Part shown: in pieces, positions 18,127 to 26,919 of the stretch
Layout: the number at the start of each line of letters is the position of its first letter
How positions within the stretch are numbered: position 1 is the stretch's first letter
From: Lutimonas vermicola
GTDB lineage: Bacteria > Bacteroidota > Bacteroidia > Flavobacteriales > Flavobacteriaceae
Reading direction: 5' to 3'
NCBI RefSeq assembly: GCF_038433205.1
Contig: NZ_JBCDNA010000002.1
Location: 620,001-684,000, forward strand
Length of the DNA stretch: 64,000 nt
Program-made: the position numbers and the translations under genes
Notes under the pieces: model-generated
The model's database searches: none
Told to the model about the DNA's origin: nothing
What the model saw: the letters and a program-made list of their open reading frames with translations, nothing else

Positions 18127-19416
18127 TTATTTCATTAACGCTTCAATCTCTTCTATCTCAATGGGCATTTTGGCCGTAAGATTAATCGCCCCGTTTTCTG
18201 TTATCAAATAATCGTTTTCAAGCCGGCAGCCTATACCTTCTTCAGGTATATAGATACCAGGTTCGCAGGTGAGCACCATGCCAGCTTCGAAGGGTCTGGA
18301 ATACAGGCCCACATCGTGAACATCAAGGCCGATATGATGCGCCGTGCCATGCATAAAATACTTTTTATACAAAGGTTTTTCAGGATCCTGAACCGCTATG
18401 TCAGAAGTTTTAAGTAAGCCCAGATTGACTAATTCATGCTCAATTAGCTTGGCCATCTGCTCCTCATAGTCAGCAGAAAGTATACCCGGCTTCAAAAGCC
18501 GGGATCCCAGTTGTAAACAGTTCAACACGGCTCGATAGACCTCTTTTTGTCTTTTTGTAAACTTGCCGTTTACCGGAAAACACCTTGTGGTATCTGAATT
18601 GTAGTTCCCATAACATACCCCAAAATCCATCAGGATCATTTCGCCATCGGCACAAGTTCCGTCATTGCTGTTATAATGCAATGCACAGGCATTGCCACCA
18701 CAGGCAACAATTGGTTTGAAGGCGTGTCTGACCGCTCCCCTTTTTAAAAATATATAACTCAGTTCAGCCTCCAACTCATATTCCATCATACCCGGTTTTA
18801 CCGAGCTCAACACTTTTTCAAATCCCTGAATACTGATATCCGCCGCTTTTTGGATCATGGCAATCTCTTCCGGTCCTTTGATCTGCCTCAGTGTTCTTGT
18901 TATTTTGGCTGCCCTGTGGTACTCGTGAAGAGGATATTTTATTTTGCACCATTTAATTAACCTGTCTTGCCTGGTTTCCAAATCTTTGGTCGATCTCTTG
19001 ATATGCTCATTATGACCCAGATAAAAACCATCTGCTTCAAACGCGATGAGCTGTAGTATTTTTTCAAAATCTTCCTCCCATTCTACCCTTTTTATACCTG
19101 AGATCTTTGAAGCATCTGCTTTGGTCAATTTATCCCCTTCCCAGATCCTTATGTCTTCATCGGTTTTTTTTATAAACAGAATCTCACGATTCTCTTCTTT
19201 ATAGGCATCGGGGTACATCAGTAAAATGGATTCCTCCTGATCAATACCCGACAAATAGAAGAGATCATTATTCTGGGCAAAACCCATGCTGTCATCGGCA
19301 TTGGTAGGTTGTATATCGTTGGAACAAAGCAGGCCAATGGTATTGCCATCCATGGCAGCGGTAAAATTACGACGGTTAGAAACGAATAGATTGCTGGAAA
19401 TGGATGAATATCTCAT
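18127..19416 (-). CDS. pepP: M24 family Xaa-Pro aminopeptidase (aminopeptidase P)
   Basis: 429 residues, typical of aminopeptidase P. An N-terminal creatinase/prolidase-N domain (about 1-170) precedes a pita-bread catalytic domain with the five metal ligands visible in MDFGVCYGNYNSDTTR (two Asp), HGTAHHIGLDVHD (His), CEPGIYI (Glu) and RLENDYLIT (Glu). It removes the N-terminal residue from peptides with proline in second position. The C-terminal gene end is 10 bases from the convergent GNAT gene, and it lies 12 bases downstream of the D-amino-acid oxidase-like gene, so it belongs to the minus-strand hydroxyproline operon. It would supply imino acids from collagen-like peptides. Confidence 0.92.
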   Translation of the reverse strand: MRYSSISSNLFVSNRRNFTAAMDGNTIGLLCSNDIQPTNADDSMGFAQNNDLFYLSGIDQEESILLMYPDAYKEENREILFIKKTDEDIRIWEGDKLTKADASKISGIKRVEWEEDFEKILQLIAFEADGFYLGHNEHIKRSTKDLETRQDRLIKWCKIKYPLHEYHRAAKITRTLRQIKGPEEIAMIQKAADISIQGFEKVLSSVKPGMMEYELEAELSYIFLKRGAVRHAFKPIVACGGNACALHYNSNDGTCADGEMILMDFGVCYGNYNSDTTRCFPVNGKFTKRQKEVYRAVLNCLQLGSRLLKPGILSADYEEQMAKLIEHELVNLGLLKTSDIAVQDPEKPLYKKYFMHGTAHHIGLDVHDVGLYSRPFEAGMVLTCEPGIYIPEEGIGCRLENDYLITENGAINLTAKMPIEIEEIEALMK

Positions 19417-19428
19417 GGATAAGGAAAT

Positions 19429-20673
19429 TTAAAATGTTCTGTCAGGGCTAAAAGGATAAAGGTCAAGAGAAGTTTTTTTGTTTGAAATGATCTCCGAAAC
19501 CAACCTTCCCGTTCCGGTTGCCATTGTCCAGCCCATCATGGCATGACCTGTCGCTATGGTAAGATTTGAGCATTTCTTCGTCCTGCCTATATAGGGTAAT
19601 CCGTCAGGTGATAAGGGCCTTAAGCCTGAAGAGGCGTTCTTCATTTCATCTTCAGTAATCGATACTTGTTGATAGTAGCCATGAGCAGCTTTAGCAATGG
19701 CCCTCACCCTTACAGGGTTCACCTCATTATTGATGCTGTTGATTTCCATGGTACCGGCAAACCTTGTAAATCCGTTCATGGGAGTTACAGCCGCCTTGGC
19801 TTCAACAAGAATCGCCGGAAGTGTAATCTTGGTCTCTCGCTCCACATTGATCCTATACCCCTTACCCGCCTGAAGTAAAAGTCTCATGCCAAGTTTTTTA
19901 GCTACAAGCCCTGTCCACGAACCTGCAGCCAGTATGTATTCATCTGCCATATAACTACCCTGACCGGTCATTATTTTCGTTATTGAGCCCTCTTTTATTT
20001 CCAAATCAAGAACCTCTTCATTGCTCTTTATGGCAACTCCTTTAGCCAGAAGATGGGTTTTCATTTGTTTCATGAATTCATGTGGGGTGGTATGGGAATC
20101 ACAGGAATAAAAAGTAGCTCCAATCACATCGTCACTTACTGCCGGCTCCAGAACTCTTAGCTCATCTTTATCAAGAACTTGTGACTGAAGGTCAACCTCC
20201 CTGGCCAATTGTGCTATTTTGATCTCCTCTTCAAGCATTTTTTGGGTTTTACAGAGCATCAATAATCCTTTCTTTTCAAAATGAAAATCCATACCGGCTT
20301 CTTTTTCGATGTCTTCATATAACTCATGACTAAAAACAGCAATATCTCTGATTACAGGGATGGACCTTTTGACATGTTCCTTCGTACAACTTTTATTAAA
20401 AGCCCAGGCCCATCGCAGGAAATCATTATCCAATCTTGGTTTTACATAAAAAGGGCTTGCCGGGTCGAACATCCATTGTATGCCCTTCTTGACAACCCCG
20501 GGAGCGGACAAGGGTACGATATGACTGGGAGAAATATATCCTGCATTCACATATGATGCCCCTTCATCCATATTCGATTGGTCGATAACGATTACCTGAT
20601 GTCCTTCTTTTTGAAGGTAATAAGCAGTGCACAAACCGATAATGCCTCCGCCTATGACAATACATTTTTTCAT
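19429..20673 (-). CDS. FAD-dependent D-amino acid dehydrogenase, likely cis-4-hydroxy-D-proline dehydrogenase
   Basis: 414 residues of the DadA/DAO family. The N-terminal dinucleotide-binding motif is CIVIGGGIIGLCTAYYL followed by VIVIDQS. The C-terminal region has SSGLRPLSPDGLPYIGRT and ATGHAMMGWTMATGTGRLV, typical of DadA-like enzymes. These oxidise D-amino acids to imino acids, passing electrons to the respiratory chain. Between the hydroxyproline epimerase and the M24 peptidase, and in a locus with the downstream deaminase and dehydrogenase, the expected substrate is cis-4-hydroxy-D-proline, giving delta1-pyrroline-4-hydroxy-2-carboxylate (from pathway knowledge). Confidence 0.88.
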   Translation of the reverse strand: MKKCIVIGGGIIGLCTAYYLQKEGHQVIVIDQSNMDEGASYVNAGYISPSHIVPLSAPGVVKKGIQWMFDPASPFYVKPRLDNDFLRWAWAFNKSCTKEHVKRSIPVIRDIAVFSHELYEDIEKEAGMDFHFEKKGLLMLCKTQKMLEEEIKIAQLAREVDLQSQVLDKDELRVLEPAVSDDVIGATFYSCDSHTTPHEFMKQMKTHLLAKGVAIKSNEEVLDLEIKEGSITKIMTGQGSYMADEYILAAGSWTGLVAKKLGMRLLLQAGKGYRINVERETKITLPAILVEAKAAVTPMNGFTRFAGTMEINSINNEVNPVRVRAIAKAAHGYYQQVSITEDEMKNASSGLRPLSPDGLPYIGRTKKCSNLTIATGHAMMGWTMATGTGRLVSEIISNKKTSLDLYPFSPDRTF

Positions 20674-20691
20674 GATTCCATGGTTACATTT

Positions 20692-21702
20692 TTACAATAC
20701 CTGAAACCCATACGCATATGGATCATCTTCTTCATCTATAATAAGGGTATTATATCCGGTTACTTTGGCCCAGCCCTGTATACTGGGTACTATGGCCGGG
20801 ATACCTTTGATATTTGTTTCTTCTTCTACCTTGCCAATAAAAGTTGAACCAATATAGCTTTCGTGTATAAAGGCTTCTCCTTTTTTGATTTTTCCCTTGG
20901 CATGCAGCTGGGCAAGCCTTGCTGAAGTTCCCGTGCCACATGGTGATCTGTCTATAGCTTTATCTCCGTAAAAAACGGCGTTTCTCCCCGATGATTTTGG
21001 ATCCAAAGGCTTACCTGTCCAAAGCATATGGCTTGCCCCGCTTATTGAATCATTTTCAGGATGTACAAAAAAATCAGGATATTTTTCATTGATCCGCTTT
21101 CTCACAACTTGCGAATATTTAATAATCTCCCCAGCGGTAAATTCTTCCAAGCCCCTGTAATTATTTTGAGGATCAACAATGGCATAAAAATTTCCTCCAT
21201 AAGCCACGTCAAAGACCAACTCCCCCAGATCAGGACAATCTACGGTAAGCCCTTCGGCTGCCAGATAACTTTTTACATTTTTTAACCTCACCCATAACAC
21301 CTTGCCATCCCTTTCCTTATAATCGATCTCAACCAATCCGGCAGGTGCTTCCATTTTAATTTTTCCCGGTGCCTTTGGGTTGATCAGTCCTTCCTGAATC
21401 CCAAAAGTGATGGTACCAATGGTCCCATGTCCGCACATAGGAAGACAGCCGGAGGTTTCAACAAACAAAATGGAAAAATCATTGTCAGGATCATGCGGCT
21501 CGTAAATAATACTTCCGCTCATCATATCATGACCTCGCGGTTCGTACATCAATCCTCTTCTGATCCAATCGTATTGCCTCATAAAATGAAGCCTTTTTTC
21601 GTTCATATCCTTCCCCACAAGATCAGGTCCTCCGCTTGTAATAAGCCTGACCGGATTACCACACGTATGTCCGTCAATACATTTAAAAATACTCAGTGCC
21701 AT
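20692..21702 (-). CDS. 4-hydroxyproline epimerase (proline racemase superfamily)
   Basis: 336 residues. Both catalytic cysteines are present: PMCGHGTIG (Cys90, His92) and DRSPCGTGTSAR (Cys255). The Cys/Cys pair together with the SPCGTGTSAR wording is typical of trans-4-hydroxy-L-proline 2-epimerase, which makes cis-4-hydroxy-D-proline, the first step of 4-hydroxyproline breakdown. Its substrate-side neighbour, the D-amino acid dehydrogenase, starts 18 bases downstream. Contrast with the Cys/Thr paralogue at 12150-13211. Confidence 0.93.
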   Translation of the reverse strand: MALSIFKCIDGHTCGNPVRLITSGGPDLVGKDMNEKRLHFMRQYDWIRRGLMYEPRGHDMMSGSIIYEPHDPDNDFSILFVETSGCLPMCGHGTIGTITFGIQEGLINPKAPGKIKMEAPAGLVEIDYKERDGKVLWVRLKNVKSYLAAEGLTVDCPDLGELVFDVAYGGNFYAIVDPQNNYRGLEEFTAGEIIKYSQVVRKRINEKYPDFFVHPENDSISGASHMLWTGKPLDPKSSGRNAVFYGDKAIDRSPCGTGTSARLAQLHAKGKIKKGEAFIHESYIGSTFIGKVEEETNIKGIPAIVPSIQGWAKVTGYNTLIIDEEDDPYAYGFQVL

Positions 21703-21797
21703 CTTTATATATCGTCCCTATATTGATTGATTCCATTTTACCAATTCGGCAGGGTCATCATTTTTACCCAAAAACAAGTTGTTTTATGTTTATAAAA

Positions 21798-23381
21798 CTA
21801 GAGGGCCTCAGTACTTAGCTGGTTATTGACCAATCTGATGATTCCCAATGGATTTTCATTTTTCAAGGCGTCAGGTAACAAATTATTCGGCCAGTCCTGA
21901 TAACTAAAAGGCCTTACCCATCTCTTGATCGAATCGATCCCAACTGCAGTAAACCTGCTATCGGTTGAAGCCGGGTATGGGCCTCCATGAACCATAGAAG
22001 GGCAAACCTCAACTCCGGTAGGAACCCCATTAAAGATGATCCTTCCCACCCTGTTCCTAAGGGCATCAACTACACCCGAAAACGTATTCACTTCATTTCC
22101 TTCTGCAATTAGTGTTCCTGTTAACTGTCCTTCCAATTTTAAAATAATAGCTTCAAGCTGCTCTTTGTCCTTACATTGAACAACCATGGTAAATGGGCCA
22201 AATACCTCCTGATGCAAAGCCGGATTCTGTAAAAATGTAGTTCCTTCAACCGTAGTTACGGCTTGTCGCGCAACGTTATGACCTATTGCCTGCTCATACT
22301 CAGTAACCAATTTTAAACCTGGTTGTGATAAGGCCTTTTTCTTATTCGCCTCATAATTTCCGATGATATTAGGGTGCAACATACAACCGGGTTCTATCAA
22401 AACGATCTCTTCTGAAAGTCTTGAAATAAACTGGTCAAGAGCATCTCCTTTGATTCCGAACAGAAGTCCCGGATTGGTGCAAAACTGACCGGTTCCCAAA
22501 GTAACCGAACCTGCATATGTTTTAGCTAATGAATCTCCTCTTTTCATCAATGCTTCAGGCAGAAACACAACGGGATTTACACTTCCCATTTCGGCAAATA
22601 CCGGAATGGGTTCCTCCCTTTTCGCCGCCAGATCATATAAGGCCCTTCCTCCTCTGATACTTCCTGTAAAACCTACGGCCTTCACCTGAGGATGCTGCAC
22701 AAGCTGAACGCCAACTTCTATACCACTGCTGTTAAGGTTAGAGAAAACGCCTTGTGGCATACCTGTTTTTCTGGCTGCCTTAATGATTGCTGAGGCCACT
22801 AATTCACCGGTACCTGCATGCATGGGGTGCGATTTTACAATTACCGGGCAACCTGCAGCCAAAGCCGCAGCCGTATCGCCTCCTGCAGTAGAATATGCCA
22901 AAGGAAAATTGCTCGCTCCAAAAACCACGACCGGTCCAAGGGCGGTCATCATTTTTCTGATATCGGGTTTTGGTATGGGTGCCCGATCCGGAAGGGCGGT
23001 ATCTATGTGCGCTTCTACCCAATCTCCTTTTTTTATGAGTTCGGCAAAGCTTCTTAACTGGAATACCGTTCGACCTCTTTCACCCATGGCTCTCCCGGCC
23101 GGTAAACCGGATTCTGCACAATACATATCAATCAAATCATCTCCCAAAGACTCAATTTCATCCGCTATTGCGTTTAAAAACTCGCTTTTCCGCTCTCCTG
23201 AAAAATCCTGATAGTATAAAAAAGCCTCCCAGGCCAGGTCAACTGCCTCCTTGATTTCTTGAGTTGAAGCTTCGTAAAAAGTTTGTTCGTTCTCTTTATT
23301 GCTAATTGGGTTAAACGTTTTAAAAATTTTACTTCCGAGGGAGCTTGTCCGGCTTCCTATATAATTCTTTCCTGTAATCAT
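21798..23381 (-). CDS. 2,5-dioxopentanoate (alpha-ketoglutarate semialdehyde) dehydrogenase
   Basis: 527 residues, the length of the KGSA dehydrogenase branch of the aldehyde dehydrogenase superfamily. Seen: VFGASNFPLAYSTAGGDTAAALAAGCPVIVK, GFTGSIRGGRALYDLAA (nucleotide loop), FAEMGSVNPVV (Glu) and TLGTGQFCTNPGL (catalytic Cys). It oxidises 2-oxoglutarate semialdehyde to 2-oxoglutarate with NAD(P), the last step of the 4-hydroxyproline route. A 95-base gap separates it from the epimerase and about 150 bases from the DapA-like gene, all on the same strand. Confidence 0.92.
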   Translation of the reverse strand: MITGKNYIGSRTSSLGSKIFKTFNPISNKENEQTFYEASTQEIKEAVDLAWEAFLYYQDFSGERKSEFLNAIADEIESLGDDLIDMYCAESGLPAGRAMGERGRTVFQLRSFAELIKKGDWVEAHIDTALPDRAPIPKPDIRKMMTALGPVVVFGASNFPLAYSTAGGDTAAALAAGCPVIVKSHPMHAGTGELVASAIIKAARKTGMPQGVFSNLNSSGIEVGVQLVQHPQVKAVGFTGSIRGGRALYDLAAKREEPIPVFAEMGSVNPVVFLPEALMKRGDSLAKTYAGSVTLGTGQFCTNPGLLFGIKGDALDQFISRLSEEIVLIEPGCMLHPNIIGNYEANKKKALSQPGLKLVTEYEQAIGHNVARQAVTTVEGTTFLQNPALHQEVFGPFTMVVQCKDKEQLEAIILKLEGQLTGTLIAEGNEVNTFSGVVDALRNRVGRIIFNGVPTGVEVCPSMVHGGPYPASTDSRFTAVGIDSIKRWVRPFSYQDWPNNLLPDALKNENPLGIIRLVNNQLSTEAL

Positions 23382-23528
23382 CTAAATTTAATTTTTTTAA
23401 TGAGCTTCTGTATATACCAAATGAATTTCCCGTTTTTTTTTAAACAGGATGCTTATGAAAAAGGCCGGTAACTGACTTACGAACGCGCCAAAATAAACCG
23501 GGCTCTTGTAAAGCGAATTCACAGGCTC

Positions 23529-24446
23529 CTATAAATTTTTATAATCCGGCAACAATGGCCTGTTTTTTATGGCCTGATCAATAATACCCAACACCTTTTT
23601 ACGCTCTTCCCCGGCCAAAGGCAATCTGGGTTCCCTAACATTTTCAGTTCCGATTCTTGTCGCTACTTCAGCCAATTTGATATTCTGTACTAATTTAGTG
23701 TTTATATCCAATTCCAACAACGGTAAAAACCATCGATAAATATCAATCGCTTCCTTGATTTTTCCTGCTTTAGACAACTCATAAATAGCAACTGTTTCAG
23801 CCGGAAATGCACATACCAAACCTGCTACCCACCCGTCGGCTCCTATTAACAGGCTTTCGAGAGCCAAAGTATCCACGCCGCACAATATGGCAAGACGGTC
23901 ACCAAATCTGTTTCTTATCCGGTTGATATTCGAAATATCTCGTGTAGATTCCTTCACGGCCTGAATATTGGGACAGTCATTTAGCAACTCTTCAAACATA
24001 TCCAGCGTTACTTCAATGCCATAATCAACAGGATTGTTATAGATCATGATTGGCAGTGGCGTACTTTGTGCCACTTTCCTGAAATAGGTTACCGTTTCCC
24101 TGTCATCGGCTTTATAGCGCATAGGAGGTAACATCATCAGGCCACTTGCTCCGTCTTCCTCAGCCATACGGGCCAAGTCAATGGCTGCTTTTGTAGATTG
24201 CTCCGCAATGTTTATGATTACGGGAACCGCTCCTTTTACAAAGGATACAGTTTCCCTGACAAGCGTCCTTTTTTCTAATTCTGATAAGGTACTTGCTTCT
24301 CCTAAGGTGCCTCCGAGAATGATACCGTGCACACCTGCATCCAGTTGCGCCTGAATATTTACTTTAAACGCCTCCAGATCCAATTCATCCTGGTCGTTAA
24401 ATTTAGTGGTTACGGCAGGCATAACCCCTTTCCATTGTACTGTCAT
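23529..24446 (-). CDS. DapA superfamily lyase, likely delta1-pyrroline-4-hydroxy-2-carboxylate deaminase
   Basis: 305 residues, TIM-barrel Schiff-base aldolase family. GGTLGEASTL is the substrate-binding motif near 45-54, Tyr136 lies in MIYNNP and the Schiff-base Lys165 in QAVKEST. Homologues include dihydrodipicolinate synthase, N-acetylneuraminate lyase and the hydroxyproline-pathway deaminase that yields 2-oxoglutarate semialdehyde. The location, first gene of the minus-strand hydroxyproline series and divergent from an AraC regulator, favours the deaminase. Confidence 0.9.
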   Translation of the reverse strand: MTVQWKGVMPAVTTKFNDQDELDLEAFKVNIQAQLDAGVHGIILGGTLGEASTLSELEKRTLVRETVSFVKGAVPVIINIAEQSTKAAIDLARMAEEDGASGLMMLPPMRYKADDRETVTYFRKVAQSTPLPIMIYNNPVDYGIEVTLDMFEELLNDCPNIQAVKESTRDISNINRIRNRFGDRLAILCGVDTLALESLLIGADGWVAGLVCAFPAETVAIYELSKAGKIKEAIDIYRWFLPLLELDINTKLVQNIKLAEVATRIGTENVREPRLPLAGEERKKVLGIIDQAIKNRPLLPDYKNL

Positions 24447-24465
24447 AATTATGTTTGTTTTTATG

Positions 24466-24473
24466 CAAAATTA
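24466..24473 (-). promoter_or_regulatory. Possible -7 element for the 4-hydroxyproline operon
   Basis: Read on the minus strand, TAATTTTG matches TAnnTTTG and lies 19 bp before the ATG of the DapA-like gene, in the intergenic region shared with the divergent AraC regulator. No clear -33 TTG at the usual spacing. Confidence 0.4.
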
Positions 24474-24581
24474 TAAGAAGAATCACTTATGCTGTTCATA
24501 TAAATTAGCTATTTATAGTACTATATTAACTCAATTTATGAATAATTATATATTTTTGATTAATATTTATCTAAGTTACTT

Positions 24582-25421
24582 ATGAAAGTACTTCCTTTTA
24601 AAATTCCGAAGCCCGAAAATGCCACTCTTGTTGTACAGGAAGATCTGGTGCCGAAGCTCTATGACAAACTACATCAGCATCAGGAAATTCAGATCAGCCT
24701 GATCAAAAAAGGAGAGGGAAGTTTTATCATTGGAGATTGTGTTGGTGAATTCAAAGAGGGAGAAATTTTTATTATTGGAGAGAACCTGCCGCATGTTTTT
24801 CGAAACGACCCTTTGGAAGGACCTGTTCATATGGTTTCATTGTTTTTTATGAAATCCACTTATGGGGATCAATTTTTTAACCTGCCTGAATTCAAAGGTA
24901 TTCAGCATGTTTTTGAATCTTCTTCATCAGGTATAAGACTTGAGGGACATCAAAAAAAATTAATCCATTTGATAGAAATGCTTTCAGGGCAATCAAAACT
25001 TCATAGGTTTATTTCATTTTTGGAGATATTGGATACAATCTCAAAAGAGGACTGTACAAACTTATCGTCTGCTATTTACACAAAATCTTATGGAGAAGAA
25101 GAAGGAAAAAGAATGAGGGATATCTTCGAATTCACCCTGAATCATTTTGACAGTAACGTCAGCCTGGGTCAAGTGGCAGGTGTCGCCAATATGTCACCCA
25201 ATGCTTTTTGTCGTTATTTTAAGCAACGAACAAACAAAACCTATATCAATTTCCTGCTGGATATCAGGGTTGGTCATGCCTGCAAATTACTTTCAAAAAA
25301 AACAGACCTGAGCATTGCCGAGATCTCCTTTAAATCAGGATTTAACAACCTGACAAATTTTAATCGAAAATTTAAATCCATAAAAGGGATGACTCCTTCT
25401 GAGTTTAGAAACAAATCTTAA
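24582..25421 (+). CDS. AraC family transcriptional regulator with N-terminal cupin
   Basis: 279 residues. The N-terminal half is a cupin-like sensor domain (LHQHQEIQISLIKKGEGSFIIGDCVGEFKEGEIFIIGENLPHVF). The C-terminal 100 residues hold the two AraC helix-turn-helix units (VSLGQVAGVANMSPNAFCRYFKQRTNKTYINFLLDIRVGHACKLL and LSIAEISFKSGFNNLTNFNRKFKSIKGMTPSEFR). It is transcribed divergently from the DapA-like gene with 135 bases between them, the usual arrangement for a regulator of the adjacent operon. It therefore probably responds to hydroxyproline or a pathway intermediate (inference). Confidence 0.92.
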   Translation: MKVLPFKIPKPENATLVVQEDLVPKLYDKLHQHQEIQISLIKKGEGSFIIGDCVGEFKEGEIFIIGENLPHVFRNDPLEGPVHMVSLFFMKSTYGDQFFNLPEFKGIQHVFESSSSGIRLEGHQKKLIHLIEMLSGQSKLHRFISFLEILDTISKEDCTNLSSAIYTKSYGEEEGKRMRDIFEFTLNHFDSNVSLGQVAGVANMSPNAFCRYFKQRTNKTYINFLLDIRVGHACKLLSKKTDLSIAEISFKSGFNNLTNFNRKFKSIKGMTPSEFRNKS

Positions 25422-25427
25422 ATAATA

Positions 25428-25457
25428 TTCACCAGGCAAGTGTACCTGCCCGGTGAA
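25428..25457. terminator. Possible bidirectional terminator hairpin
   Basis: An inverted repeat, TTCACC-A-GGCA ... TGCC-C-GGTGAA, sits between the convergent ends of the AraC gene and the duplicated-domain exported protein. There is one internal mismatch and no strong T-run, so its strength is uncertain. Confidence 0.45.
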
Positions 25458-25478
25458 CAATTACTTAACAAAAACAAA

Positions 25479-26294
25479 TTACTTGGATAATCCTGATATA
25501 TAGGTATAGATATAATCACCATGTATACCGGTATAATATTTACCCATCTTTTTACCCATTTCTTCACGGGCTGCTTCATCTGGCCAGGCTTCATTGGCAA
25601 GTGTTCCCATATTGTCGAGCATTTTATCAAGATCCGTCAGAGAATCTACATAAAAGGCTTCAAGGAATTCAGTTCTGTCTGATCCGTAATAATGTGCATT
25701 TGGATAGTATGCCTTGATATACTCATTCTTATGTATAACGTTTTCCAAATATTTTTTATTCAATTCTTCCCATTCCTCATTGGAGCCGTCCTCGGGAAAA
25801 GCAAAATGTCTTATCTGTAAATAAAGCGTCATGTCTTTTGTTGGCATTTCCGACATATGCTTCGCCCCATCCATGGTGGCGTAAATTTCATCCGAATGAT
25901 CTGCTGAATAAAGTTTATTCCTTTTTTGGAAGAAAGCTTTTCTGGCCTCATCATCCGGCCAGGCTTCTTTGGCAAGTTCGGCACTTCTTTGGGCGGCGGC
26001 GTGAATGTCATTCCAGTTTTTAAATGTCTGTACGTAGAGTAATTCAGAATTGTCTTCGGTGAATTGATGCATAAAAAATGATGCTCCGACGATCAGTTCA
26101 TTTTTCATAACGACTTTGTCAAGGTATTCTTTTTCGATAGCCTTAAAGTCATCATAATCGTATTCATCCTGTTCCATGTTCCAATGCATGGTAGTTGCTA
26201 CAACAAATTCAGGCCTTTCTTCCTCCTGAGCCATAAGGTTTGCCGTGCACATGATAAACACAGCCATTAAAAAGTAATTTTTCATTGTTTTCAT
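25479..26294 (-). CDS. Exported protein with an internally duplicated domain
   Basis: About 271 residues. The frame is open up to 26348, but the ATG at 26294 begins a proper signal peptide (MKTMKNYFLMAVFIMCTANLMAQ), so that start is chosen. The mature part consists of two similar units of roughly 110 residues. Matching stretches include YLDKVVMKNELIVGASFF versus YLENVIHKNEYIKAYYPN and AKEAWPDDEARKAFFQKR versus ANEAWPDEAAREEMGKKM, each ending in an IYATM or IYTYI strand. The layout resembles dimeric alpha/beta-barrel proteins fused in tandem, but I do not recognise a named family. Probably periplasmic. Confidence 0.78.
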   Translation of the reverse strand: MKTMKNYFLMAVFIMCTANLMAQEEERPEFVVATTMHWNMEQDEYDYDDFKAIEKEYLDKVVMKNELIVGASFFMHQFTEDNSELLYVQTFKNWNDIHAAAQRSAELAKEAWPDDEARKAFFQKRNKLYSADHSDEIYATMDGAKHMSEMPTKDMTLYLQIRHFAFPEDGSNEEWEELNKKYLENVIHKNEYIKAYYPNAHYYGSDRTEFLEAFYVDSLTDLDKMLDNMGTLANEAWPDEAAREEMGKKMGKYYTGIHGDYIYTYISGLSK

Positions 26295-26550
26295 AAAAGG
26301 GGTTTTTATTATTAATATATGGCTGAAAATAGTCTTATTCCAAGACATGAAAAAACCTGCAAGGACGAATGACCCTTTTTACCTTTCAAACTAGCACTTT
26401 TCTTTATCGAAGGAATTCACACAAGAGTGTACAGGCATAAAACTGTAATCCATTTCTTCAGTTTCAGTAATTTTATTCTTGTCAAAGACATGTTTATTCT
26501 CTATGAAGTTGCTTTTTCACATAAAGTATGGTCCATGCGATAAGTTGTCA

Positions 26551-26901
26551 TCATAACAACTGATCCCTGAGTTTTTTTGGCAAGCCTTTTACCACCAGGT
26601 CATACGAATGATCGATAAGATCCTTAAAAAAGTCATCCGAAAAAGAACCGTCAACCTCTACCGTATTCCAATGTTTTTTATTCATATGAAATCCCGCAGT
26701 GATGCTTTTATAGTGTTCTCTTAATGAAATGGCCTTCTCCGGATCACATTTCAAATTCACTTTTAAATCAGGTTCTTCCAGCCCCGTGAGTGCGAACATC
26801 TTTCCATAGACTTTAAACACAAGGGTGTTTTCATCAAAGGGAAATTCCTCCGTCACCCTGTTTTTACTTAAACAATATGCTCTGAATTCTTCTATATGCA
26901 T
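26551..26901 (-). CDS. MmcQ/YjbR family protein
   Basis: 116 residues. The sequence MHIEEFRAYCLSKNRVTEEFPFDENTLVFKVYGKMFAL ... MNKKHWNTVEVDGSFSDDFFKDLIDHSYDLVVKGLPKKLRDQL is characteristic of the YjbR/CyaY-like fold family, a small possibly DNA-binding protein of unclear role. It lies 18 bases downstream of the PIF1-like helicase gene on the same strand. Confidence 0.88.
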   Translation of the reverse strand: MHIEEFRAYCLSKNRVTEEFPFDENTLVFKVYGKMFALTGLEEPDLKVNLKCDPEKAISLREHYKSITAGFHMNKKHWNTVEVDGSFSDDFFKDLIDHSYDLVVKGLPKKLRDQLL

Positions 26902-26919
26902 AAATCATATCAGGTATAA

